The translations under genes and the position numbers were made by a program. The notes below the pieces were generated by a model that saw only the letters and a list, made by a program, of their open reading frames with translations, ran no database searches and was not told the DNA's origin. DNA of 52,810 bases from Candidatus Zhuqueibacterota bacterium (lineage in GTDB: Bacteria > Zhuqueibacterota > Zhuqueibacteria > Residuimicrobiales > Krinioviventaceae). Every line of letters begins with the position of its first letter. The first letter of the stretch is position 1. This document shows positions 24,924 through 33,000 of this stretch, piece after piece. Location: contig JAFGKD010000002.1 of NCBI GenBank assembly GCA_016928775.1, positions 1-52,810 of the forward strand, in the 5' to 3' direction.

Positions 24924-26798
24924 ATGAAAAAAACATTTTCCGCTCGTACCTTCCTGTACCATCTCGAGCACTTGGGCATTTGCAGTATCTCGCTGTTGCT
25001 CTTCACCGCACGCCTTGCGGCTGACGATCGCGCCGATTACATTCGCTCCAATTATGCGAAATATGAATATCGCATTCCCATGCGGGATGACGTTACATTA
25101 TTCACGTCGGTTTATCTTCCGTATGATCAATCAAACAAGCATCCCATATTGCTTTTCCGAACACCCTATAGTGTTCGTCCGTATGGCGTCGACAAATATC
25201 CGGAAACGCTCGGCCCGACTGAGGAATTTGAAAAAGCACATTATATCTTTGTATTTCAGGATGTGCGCGGCTGCTACATGTCCGAAGGAGAGTTTGTCAA
25301 TATGCGGCCGCATCTTCCGAACAAGAATTTGCCGCAAGATATCGATGAAAGCAGCGATACGTATGACACGATTGAATGGCTGATCAACAACCTCGAAGGA
25401 CACAATGGCAACGTCGGCATGTGGGGCATCTCCTATCCCGGCTTTTACTGTTCCGCGGGCATGATCGATTCACACCCGGCACTCAAAGCCGTGTCGCCAC
25501 AAGCTCCCATTGCCGACTGGTTTTGGGATGATATGCATCACCACGGTGCATTTACGTTGGCCCTCACTTTTCATTTTTTTTCATCATTCGGTTCAAAGCG
25601 TGCGGGATTGCAGACAGAGCATCCCGAACAATTTGATTTCGGCACGCCCGATGGCTATCAGTTTTATCTGGATATGGGACCGTTAAAAAATGCCAATGAG
25701 ATTTATTTAAAGGGAGAAATTGACTTTTGGAACCACTTCACCCAACATCCCAACTATGATGAATTCTGGCAATCTCGAAATATAGTGCCGCACCTGAAAA
25801 ACATCAAAGCGGCAGTCATGACTGTCGGTGGTTTGTTTGACGCAGAAGACTTGTATGGCCCGTTAAAAACATACCGCGCCGTTGAAGAGAATAATCCCAA
25901 AATCTTCAACGTGTTGGTAATGGGACCCTGGTCGCACGGCGCCTGGTCCTGGGAGGAGATGTCATTACTCGGCGATATGGATTTTGACTTTAACACTTCC
26001 AAATGGTTTCGAGATCGGTATCAGTTTTTTTTCTTTCAAGCCTTTTTGCAAGATGATAAAGCGCCCGAACTTCCGGAAGCGGCAGTTTTCGAGACCGGCG
26101 CAAACCGTTGGCGCCAATTTGATCAGTGGCCGCCGCAACACATCTCCACACAAAATCTCTATTTTCAGGACAAATATAAACTGTCAGAGGAGATGCCGTC
26201 ACAGCGTGACACGCTATCCGACGCTTATATCAGCGATCCGAAAAAACCGGTGCCCTACACAAAGACTGTTTCTACCGGGTGGATTAAAGAATATATGACC
26301 GAAGACCAGCGTTTTGTCGGCAATCGTCCGGATGTACTGGTTTATGTCTCTGACGTTTTAGAACATGATCTGACGATCGCCGGCCCCATTCAAGCCAACC
26401 TGTATGTTTCGACAACCGGCACCGCCGCGGACTGGGTAGTGAAACTCATCGATGTTCACCCGAACGACCATGCGACAAAACCGGCGGCCCAGCTTTTGGT
26501 ACGAGGTGAGATTTTTCGCGGCCGATTTCGGGAAAGTTATGAATATCCCAAACCGTTTCGCGCTCATGAAATAACGCCCGTGTCCTTTGAGCTGTTGGAC
26601 GTCCTGCACACCTTCAAGCGCCATCACCGCATCATGGTTCATATCCATAGCACCTGGTTTCCGCTGTTTGACCGTAATCCGCAGAAATATGTCGACAATA
26701 TTTTTGCCGCCGAGAAAGAGGATTTTATCACAGTAACCAACCGGATTTACCGAAGCCGAGATTTTCCAAGTCATTTGCAGATAAAGGTGCTGAAATAG
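24924..26798 (+). CDS. Secreted CocE/NonD-type serine hydrolase (X-Pro dipeptidyl-peptidase S15-like)
   Basis: Alpha/beta hydrolase of the S15/CocE group, which hydrolyses ester, amide or acyl-Pro bonds. The catalytic serine lies in GMWGISYPGFYCSAG, the Asp in GGLFDAEDLYG and the His in GPWSHGAW. The C-terminal half is the jelly-roll domain typical of the family (LTIAGPIQANLYVSTTGTAADW). From the ATG at 24924 the N-terminus is basic then hydrophobic and ends ARLAAD, a plausible Sec signal. The longer frame starts at a TTG at 24888, with no Shine-Dalgarno for either. The true substrate is unknown; peptides, glutaryl amides and cocaine-like esters are cleaved by different relatives. Confidence 0.85.
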   Translation: MKKTFSARTFLYHLEHLGICSISLLLFTARLAADDRADYIRSNYAKYEYRIPMRDDVTLFTSVYLPYDQSNKHPILLFRTPYSVRPYGVDKYPETLGPTEEFEKAHYIFVFQDVRGCYMSEGEFVNMRPHLPNKNLPQDIDESSDTYDTIEWLINNLEGHNGNVGMWGISYPGFYCSAGMIDSHPALKAVSPQAPIADWFWDDMHHHGAFTLALTFHFFSSFGSKRAGLQTEHPEQFDFGTPDGYQFYLDMGPLKNANEIYLKGEIDFWNHFTQHPNYDEFWQSRNIVPHLKNIKAAVMTVGGLFDAEDLYGPLKTYRAVEENNPKIFNVLVMGPWSHGAWSWEEMSLLGDMDFDFNTSKWFRDRYQFFFFQAFLQDDKAPELPEAAVFETGANRWRQFDQWPPQHISTQNLYFQDKYKLSEEMPSQRDTLSDAYISDPKKPVPYTKTVSTGWIKEYMTEDQRFVGNRPDVLVYVSDVLEHDLTIAGPIQANLYVSTTGTAADWVVKLIDVHPNDHATKPAAQLLVRGEIFRGRFRESYEYPKPFRAHEITPVSFELLDVLHTFKRHHRIMVHIHSTWFPLFDRNPQKYVDNIFAAEKEDFITVTNRIYRSRDFPSHLQIKVLK

Positions 26799-26814
26799 GC
26801 CGGATGAATCAACC

Positions 26815-29019
26815 GTGTCGCAAAAGTATAAAAATTCAAACCTCGCATTGAACTGGCGCGTTGGTTTTCATAGTACGCAATCAGCAGAGCCCGAAAGCTG
26901 GTTTCCAGCCACAATTCCCGGCGCCGTGCAGCTTGATTATGCGCGCGCATTTGCCTGGCCACCATACTGGGTGGGGGACAATTTTAAAGACTATGCCTGG
27001 ATGGAAGACGCCTTCTGGACGTATCGCACGCTCTTCAGCAAATCCAATTTGACACCGGATCAACAATTGTTCCTGATCTCAAAGGGCATCGATTATCAAT
27101 TCAGCATCACCCTAAACAGTCAAGAGATATACGCCCAGGAAGGCATGTTCAAACCGGTCGAAATCGATCTGACCGCTTTTCTGGGCGACTCGAATGATCT
27201 GCGCATCACCGTCTTTCCCGCTCCAAAATCGCAGCAAAAGACTCGGGATAAATCCCAGGCGAATCAGAGTCTCAAGCCGGCTGTCTCCTACGGTTGGGAC
27301 TGGCATCCGCGCCTGATCCCGCTCGGTATTTGGGATGAAACCTGTGTGGCGATCGTCAACAAGATTCATCTGAAGGAAATTGATTTTGATTACACTCTCA
27401 GTGATGACCTGGCATCCGCTGATGTCACCGTGACGGCTCAGGGATCTCATTTAGACGGATGTCTTTATCGCTATCGACTGATTCACCCCGGTGGCATGTG
27501 TGTTGTTGAAAAAGAGGGGATGGCATTCGATATGTTACAGATAAAATATCAAGTGCACAACATTGCACTGTGGTGGCCACACGATCATGGAACGCCGATC
27601 CTTTATACCTCTGAGCTGGAGATTTGGGATCATCATACTCTTATAGATGTCGATATTTCGAAAATCGGTTTTCGGCGAGTGCGATTGGTGATGAATGAGG
27701 GCGCCTGGGATGAACCGAGTCAATTCCCCAAATCGCGCAGCGTCCCGCCGATTCAGCTCGAGATCAATGGTCACCGAATCTTTGCCAAAGGCAGCAACTG
27801 GGTGCCGCCGGACATCTTTCCGGGATTGATCACCAGCGAACGTTACGAAGAGCTGCTCGATCTCGCCGTTGAGGCTCACCTTAATATTTTGCGCGTCTGG
27901 GGTGGCGGTACTGTCAACAAGGAATCATTTTACAAAATCTGCGACGAAAAAGGTATTTTAGTGTGGCAGGATTTCCCACTCGCCTGCAATGATTATGCGG
28001 CGAGTACAGCTTTTCTGAAAGTCCTGGAAAGTGAAGCAACGGCCATTATCAAACGATTGCGTCAACATCCCTGTCTTGTCCTCTGGTGTGGCGGCAATGA
28101 ATTGTTTAACGACTGGTCCGGCATGACCGACCAGTCGTTGCCATTGCGGTTGCTGAACAGCCTGTGTTATCAGCTTGATCCCGCAACGCCGTTCATCCCC
28201 ACCACACCGCTTATGGGCATGGGACACGGTCATTATGTCTTTCGCGATCAACCGCGCGGCGAGGAGGTGTTTCAAATCATCAACAGATCGAAAAAAACAG
28301 CATATACGGAATTTGGCGTACCGAGTCCCTCCGCACTTGAGGTGCTCAAGTCATTTATGCCAGAAGATGAACTCTGGCCGCCCACACCCGGCGGCGTCTG
28401 GGAGGCGCATCATGCCTATAATGCATGGCAGGGTAACACCTGGTTGATGCAGGATGTCATTGAATTTTATTTTGGCGCGTGCGACAACCTGGAGCAGCTC
28501 ATTGAATGGGGGCAACTTTTGCAATGTGAAGGGTACAAAGCGATCTATGAAGAAGCGCGTCGGCAAAAGCCGTATTGTTCCATGGCATTAAACTGGTGCT
28601 ACAATGAACCGTGGCCGACGGCGGCGAACAACAGTCTGCTCAACTGGCCGTTAGTGAAAAAGCCGGCGTACACGGCGGTCAAGCAGGCGTGCCGGCCGGT
28701 GCTGGCAAGTGCGCGGCTCAGCAAGTTTATATGGCGAGCGGGGGAGGAATTTAGCTGTCACCTTTATATCCTGAATGATTCTTACGAGACATTGGCCGGC
28801 GGAAGCATCCTTGCCGAGCTTGTCGGCGACACATCACTTGAGCTGTACCGCTGGCACTATCCGGTCGTAGCGCCGAACACCAATGTCGCAGGCCCGATCA
28901 TTCGAACCAAGCTGCCGCAGTGGCAAAGCAGACAATTTACCCTCACTCTTCGTGACACACAAAATGACCAGTTGAACAGCTCATATCGCTTGATATTAGC
29001 ACCTTGTGAAAACAAATAA
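26815..29019 (+). CDS. GH2 beta-mannosidase-like glycosidase, cytoplasmic
   Basis: 734 residues with no signal peptide. Domain order is that of beta-mannosidase: an N-terminal jelly roll (VPG-like IPGAVQLDYARA, VGDNFKDYAWMEDAFWTY), an Ig-like sandwich, then the barrel with NILRVWGGGT, VWQDFPLACND, the acid/base Glu429 in WCGGNELF and the nucleophile Glu499 in AYTEFGVPS. The QDF-AC pattern favours exo-beta-mannosidase over beta-galactosidase or glucuronidase; an exo-glucosaminidase cannot be fully excluded. It starts at a GTG without a clear Shine-Dalgarno, 16 bases after the hydrolase gene, so it is probably translated from the same message. It would cleave imported mannosides in the cytoplasm. 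Confidence 0.87.
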   Translation: MSQKYKNSNLALNWRVGFHSTQSAEPESWFPATIPGAVQLDYARAFAWPPYWVGDNFKDYAWMEDAFWTYRTLFSKSNLTPDQQLFLISKGIDYQFSITLNSQEIYAQEGMFKPVEIDLTAFLGDSNDLRITVFPAPKSQQKTRDKSQANQSLKPAVSYGWDWHPRLIPLGIWDETCVAIVNKIHLKEIDFDYTLSDDLASADVTVTAQGSHLDGCLYRYRLIHPGGMCVVEKEGMAFDMLQIKYQVHNIALWWPHDHGTPILYTSELEIWDHHTLIDVDISKIGFRRVRLVMNEGAWDEPSQFPKSRSVPPIQLEINGHRIFAKGSNWVPPDIFPGLITSERYEELLDLAVEAHLNILRVWGGGTVNKESFYKICDEKGILVWQDFPLACNDYAASTAFLKVLESEATAIIKRLRQHPCLVLWCGGNELFNDWSGMTDQSLPLRLLNSLCYQLDPATPFIPTTPLMGMGHGHYVFRDQPRGEEVFQIINRSKKTAYTEFGVPSPSALEVLKSFMPEDELWPPTPGGVWEAHHAYNAWQGNTWLMQDVIEFYFGACDNLEQLIEWGQLLQCEGYKAIYEEARRQKPYCSMALNWCYNEPWPTAANNSLLNWPLVKKPAYTAVKQACRPVLASARLSKFIWRAGEEFSCHLYILNDSYETLAGGSILAELVGDTSLELYRWHYPVVAPNTNVAGPIIRTKLPQWQSRQFTLTLRDTQNDQLNSSYRLILAPCENK

Positions 29020-29148
29020 GCAGGAATCAAAGTTGTCCGTTTTCGTTTCACCCAATCAAAAGTCCGAATACAGTTTTATTTCTTGCTCCGTAGAAAACTC
29101 CCCCAATCTTTGAATTGACAACCAACCAAAGAATGTTTAATTTTATAA

Positions 29149-30048
29149 ATGACTGGCACAATCTTTAACATCCAAAGATTTTCCATCCACGACGGTCCCG
29201 GGATTCGCACAACGGTCTTTTTAAAGGGATGCCCGCTCCGCTGCGCCTGGTGTCATAATCCTGAAAGCTGGCGGGAACAACCCGAGCTGATCTATTGGCA
29301 GAACCGATGTCTTTTGTGCGGCGCGTGCGCCAAAGTTTGTCCGCATGGCGCCATTATTTTGAACGAAACTGTGGAGACAAATCCGATATCTTGTGTCGCT
29401 TGTGGTGTTTGTGTTGAACAGTGTTACGCAAACGCCCGCGAAATCGCCGGACGTTCCATTGGCGTAAAAGAACTTTTGGCGGAGATCGAAAAAGACCGAC
29501 TCTTTTATGAAGAATCAGGCGGTGGTATGACTCTATCTGGTGGCGAGCCATTGCTGCAGCCAGATTTCACCCGAAACATTTTACGAGAATGCCGGCGACG
29601 CGGTATCCATACCGCACTCGATACCTGCGGCTATGTAGAATGGCCAATTCTTGATCAATGTCGTTCTTTTGTCGATCTCTTTTTATATGATCTCAAGATT
29701 ATGGATGAGAGACAGCACCGCGAATACACCGGCGTGTCAAACAAGGTGATTCTGGACAATTTGATCAAGCTTTCGACGAATGGCCATGCGATGACCATCC
29801 GTCTGCCGCTCATTCCCGGCATCACTGATGATGAGGAAAATATACACGCGATATGCCGCTTTGTCAATGCATTGCCGCATGCCCACCCGATTGATATTTT
29901 GCCGTATCATAACATTGCAGCCGGCAAATATGAACGATTGCAGCGATTTAATCCCTTGCAAAATATTTCCGCCCTGAGCACGGACAAACTCGATCAAATC
30001 AAACACGACATACAGCAGTATGACATTAAAGTCAATTTGGGAGGCTAA
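29149..30048 (+). CDS. Glycyl radical enzyme activase (radical SAM, PflA family)
   Basis: Installs the glycyl radical on the enzyme encoded next door by SAM cleavage. Radical SAM cysteines are Cys28, Cys32 and Cys35 (CX3CX2C in GCPLRCAWCHNP). An inserted double ferredoxin domain follows, with Cys54-Cys57-Cys60-Cys64 and Cys82-Cys85-Cys88-Cys92. This is absent from classical PflA and typical of activases for the dehydratase, decarboxylase and lyase glycyl radical enzymes. GGGMTLSGGEPLLQP is the SAM-binding GGE motif. Length (299) is normal. The stop lies 2 bases before the next start. Oxygen-sensitive chemistry implies expression under anoxic or microoxic conditions. Confidence 0.93.
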   Translation: MTGTIFNIQRFSIHDGPGIRTTVFLKGCPLRCAWCHNPESWREQPELIYWQNRCLLCGACAKVCPHGAIILNETVETNPISCVACGVCVEQCYANAREIAGRSIGVKELLAEIEKDRLFYEESGGGMTLSGGEPLLQPDFTRNILRECRRRGIHTALDTCGYVEWPILDQCRSFVDLFLYDLKIMDERQHREYTGVSNKVILDNLIKLSTNGHAMTIRLPLIPGITDDEENIHAICRFVNALPHAHPIDILPYHNIAAGKYERLQRFNPLQNISALSTDKLDQIKHDIQQYDIKVNLGG

Positions 30049-30050
30049 AT

Positions 30051-32417
30051 ATGTTATCCGCTCGCGTCGCTGTTTTGCGACAGCACAGTTTAAATGCCAC
30101 GCCGACGTTATCGAGCGAGCGCGCTCGACTGATCAGCGAGTTTTATCGAACTGCGGTTGATCCAACGCTGTCGGCGCCAAAACGACGGGCGTTGGCATTT
30201 CAATATTTAATGGAGAAAAAAACGATTTATATCGGGGAAGGTGAGCTGATCGTCGGCGAAAAAGGCCCGGCACCCAAAGCCGCACCAACTTATCCGGAGC
30301 TGTGCTGCCACACACGTGACGATCTCGATCTGCTCAACTCGCGCGATAAAATTCCGTTCGCTGTTTCAGCCGAGGTGCGTTCTCTCTATGAGGCAGAGAT
30401 CATACCATTTTGGCGCGGCAAAACCATGCGCGAGCGACTTTTGGCAGAAATGAGTCCTGAATGGCGCGCGGCGTATGATGCCGGCGTATTCACTGAATTT
30501 ATGGAGCAGCGTTCCCCCGGCCACACGACGTTGGATGATAAAATCTATACAAAAGGGATAAAAGATTTTGTGCGTGACATCCAGGCGCATTTAAATTCGC
30601 TGGATTTTTTGGGTGACGCACAGGCCTTGCACAAGCGCGAGGAACTGAAAGCGATGATAATTTGTGCGGAGGCATTAATCGCCTTTGCAGGTCGTTACGC
30701 CGACAAGGCGCGCGAGCTGGCGCACAAAGAATCCAATCAACAGCGTAAAAAAGAGCTGACACGAATTGCCGAGGTATGCGCACATGTGCCGGCGAAAGCG
30801 CCGCGTAACTTTTGGGAGGCATTGCAATACTACTGGTTTGTGCATCTTGGCGTCACCACCGAGTTGAATCCCTGGGACGCATTTAATCCGGGCCGCTTTG
30901 ATCAACACCTGCATCCTTTTTACAAAAAAGGATTGGCGGATGGCACCTTGACGCCCGACAAAGCCCGCGAGTTATTGCAGTGTTTGTGGATAAAATTCAA
31001 CAATCAGCCGGCACCGCCCAAAGTCGGCGTCACCGCAGCCGAAAGCGGCACCTATACCGATTTTGCGCAAATCAATATGGGCGGTCTCACTGCAGATGGT
31101 TCAGACGGGGTGAATGACGTGACCTATCTTTTGCTGGATGTCATCGAAGAGATGCGCCTGCTGCAGCCGAGCTCCTCCATTCAGGTCAGCAAAAAAAATC
31201 CCGATCAATTCATCAAAAGAGCGACACAGATCATCCGAACCGGATTTGGACAGCCATCGGTGTTTAATCATGATCTTGTCGTGCAGGAGATGGTGCGCGT
31301 GGGCAAATCAATCACCGATGCCCGCACTGGCGGCACCAGCGGTTGTGTGGAAACCGGTGCTTTCGGCAAGGAGAATTATAACCTGACGGGCTATTTCAAC
31401 ATCCCCAAAATATTGGAGCTGACCCTGAATAATGGTCGTGATCCCCGCTCCGGCAAACAAATTGGATCTTCAACAGGAAATCCTGTCGATTTCACTTTAT
31501 TCGAAGAGTTGTTCGCTGCCTTTGAAAAACAGCTGCGGCATTTCATCGATATTAAAATTAGCGGCAATAATATTGTTGAACGATTGTATGCTGAGTATAT
31601 GCCGGCACCCTTTCTCTCATTGTTCATTGACGATTGTATCAAAAAGGGTGTAGATTATCATAATGGCGGCGCACGCTACGATACCAGCTACATTCAGGGC
31701 GTTGGACTCGGCACCATCACCGATGCCTTGACGGCGATCAAGTATCACATCTATGACAACAAGAATATCAGCACGACGGAAATGCTGCGCGCCCTGAAAA
31801 ATAACTTTGCGGAGAACGAACGGCTGCGGCAGCTTTTGCTCAACAAGACACCCAAATTTGGCAATGATGACGACTATGCGGATGCGATCATGCAGCGCGT
31901 TTTTGAGGTTTATTTTCAGGCGATTGATGGTCGCCCAAACACGCGCGGCGGGCGTTACTGTATCAACCTGCTGCCCACGACGTGTCATGTTTATTTCGGA
32001 TCGGTCATCGGGGCACTGCCGGATGGCCGCAAAGCCGGACAGCCGTTGTCAGAGGGCATCTCGCCCGTGCAGGGCGCGGATCGGAACGGTCCGACGGCGG
32101 TGATCAAATCCGTTGCCAAAATGGATCATGTTCGCACCGGCGGCACACTGCTCAATCAAAAATTCACACCGCAATTGTTAGCAACCGAAAAAGGACTGGA
32201 CAATCTCGTCCACCTCATTCGTACGCATTTCAAGCTCGATTGCCATCATATCCAGTTCAATGTTGTGGATGTTGAAAAGTTGAAAAAAGCGCAAAAAGAA
32301 CCGGACAACTATCGCGATCTTATCGTGCGCGTCGCCGGTTATAGCGATTATTTTTGTGATTTGTCGGCAGCGCTGCAGGAGGAGATTATTCAGAGGACGG
32401 AGCATAACCGATTTTAG
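30051..32417 (+). CDS. Glycyl radical enzyme of unassigned substrate (PflD / decarboxylase-like group)
   Basis: 788 residues. The thiyl-radical site is Cys432-Val-Glu434 in GGTSGCVETGAF; the glycyl radical site is Gly763 in RVAGYSDYF near the C-terminus. The CVE motif excludes pyruvate formate-lyase, which has two adjacent cysteines, and places it among the dehydratases, decarboxylases and C-S/C-N lyases. The ETGAFGKE continuation and the later NGGARYDTSYIQGVGLGTIT look more like the arylacetate decarboxylase / PflD side than choline or glycerol lyases (usually CVEPQ). The small iron-sulfur subunit of 4-hydroxyphenylacetate decarboxylase is not encoded nearby and no microcompartment genes are seen. 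Substrate is therefore unknown; neighbours hint at sugar or glycan metabolism. Possible terminator after the stop. Confidence 0.88.
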   Translation: MLSARVAVLRQHSLNATPTLSSERARLISEFYRTAVDPTLSAPKRRALAFQYLMEKKTIYIGEGELIVGEKGPAPKAAPTYPELCCHTRDDLDLLNSRDKIPFAVSAEVRSLYEAEIIPFWRGKTMRERLLAEMSPEWRAAYDAGVFTEFMEQRSPGHTTLDDKIYTKGIKDFVRDIQAHLNSLDFLGDAQALHKREELKAMIICAEALIAFAGRYADKARELAHKESNQQRKKELTRIAEVCAHVPAKAPRNFWEALQYYWFVHLGVTTELNPWDAFNPGRFDQHLHPFYKKGLADGTLTPDKARELLQCLWIKFNNQPAPPKVGVTAAESGTYTDFAQINMGGLTADGSDGVNDVTYLLLDVIEEMRLLQPSSSIQVSKKNPDQFIKRATQIIRTGFGQPSVFNHDLVVQEMVRVGKSITDARTGGTSGCVETGAFGKENYNLTGYFNIPKILELTLNNGRDPRSGKQIGSSTGNPVDFTLFEELFAAFEKQLRHFIDIKISGNNIVERLYAEYMPAPFLSLFIDDCIKKGVDYHNGGARYDTSYIQGVGLGTITDALTAIKYHIYDNKNISTTEMLRALKNNFAENERLRQLLLNKTPKFGNDDDYADAIMQRVFEVYFQAIDGRPNTRGGRYCINLLPTTCHVYFGSVIGALPDGRKAGQPLSEGISPVQGADRNGPTAVIKSVAKMDHVRTGGTLLNQKFTPQLLATEKGLDNLVHLIRTHFKLDCHHIQFNVVDVEKLKKAQKEPDNYRDLIVRVAGYSDYFCDLSAALQEEIIQRTEHNRF

Positions 32418-32504
32418 CGGGGAATGGCTCCGGATTTTCCTGAATCGGGCTTGCTGCCCAGTAAAAGCTTGCGTCCAGCGATTCTATCCCCGAATATTTT
32501 TTTT
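32418..32504 (+). terminator. Possible terminator after the glycyl radical enzyme gene
   Basis: CGGGGA (32418-32423) can pair with TCCCCG (32487-32492) around a long structured loop that itself contains a GGGC/GCCC stem; eight T residues follow at 32497-32504. The stem is short and the loop long, so this is tentative. It would separate the operon from the BlaI promoter. Confidence 0.3.
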
Positions 32505-32526
32505 AACAATATGTAACATTTTTTCC

Positions 32527-32590
32527 TTGACAACGTTCTACAAATGTAGTATATTTTTCTACAATTGTAGTAATTAATGCGACATTTGTC
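32527..32590 (+). promoter_or_regulatory. BlaI-type promoter with three 21-bp-phased palindromes
   Basis: TTGACA (32527-32532), a 17-bp spacer and TATATT (32550-32555) form a strong promoter. CTACAAATGTAG (32538-32549) fills the spacer, CTACAATTGTAG (32559-32570) covers the expected start site, and GACATTTGTC (32581-32590) follows. Their centres lie at 32543.5, 32564.5 and 32585.5, exactly 21 bp (two helical turns) apart. TACA..TGTA is the known BlaI/MecI operator core. This predicts autorepression of the downstream blaI-M56 operon by dimers bound on one face of the helix. Confidence 0.85.
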
Positions 32591-32604
32591 GAAGGAGACA
32601 AACC

Positions 32605-33000
32605 ATGAAACTCACAGAAGCCGAATGGGAGCTCATGAACGCCCTGTGGAAAAGATATCCGGCGACGGCGCGCGATATCATCGAGTTTATGCCGGGCGAG
32701 ACAAAATGGGCCTATACCACTGTCAAAACCATGCTGACACGATTAGCTAAAAAAGGCGCCATTGCTGAAAGCAAACGCGGCAGCATCAGTGTCTACGAAC
32801 CGTTGGTGGCACAAAAAACAGCGCGAAAAAATGCGATTAAAAATCTGTTGGACAAAGCACTGGGCGGTACGGTTGAACCCATCATGCACTTTCTCATCGA
32901 GGAGAAAAAACTCACCGCCAAAGAGCGACAACACCTTATTCATATGCTAAAAGAGATGGACAAAGTGGAAACGGAGGGATCCGATGCAAGCACTCAATAA
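32605..33000 (+). CDS. BlaI/MecI/CopY-family repressor
   Basis: 131 residues. Winged helix with EAEWELMNALWKRYPATARD and WAYTTVKTMLTRLAKKGAI, the standard BlaI recognition region (about 40-65), then the helical dimerisation arm with the FLIEEKKLTAKERQHLIHML segment. In BlaI proteins this region is cut, directly or indirectly, after the partner metalloprotease senses its signal. GGAG lies upstream. The last 17 bases overlap the M56 gene, so the pair is co-translated. It almost certainly binds the three palindromes before it. Regulated function here is unlikely to be beta-lactam resistance, since no beta-lactamase or penicillin-binding protein gene is present. Confidence 0.93.
   Translation: MKLTEAEWELMNALWKRYPATARDIIEFMPGETKWAYTTVKTMLTRLAKKGAIAESKRGSISVYEPLVAQKTARKNAIKNLLDKALGGTVEPIMHFLIEEKKLTAKERQHLIHMLKEMDKVETEGSDASTQ

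Noticed and set aside
29149..32417. Pyruvate formate-lyase and its activase
   Set aside because: The active site has a single Cys in a CVE motif instead of the adjacent Cys pair, and the activase has two extra ferredoxin clusters.
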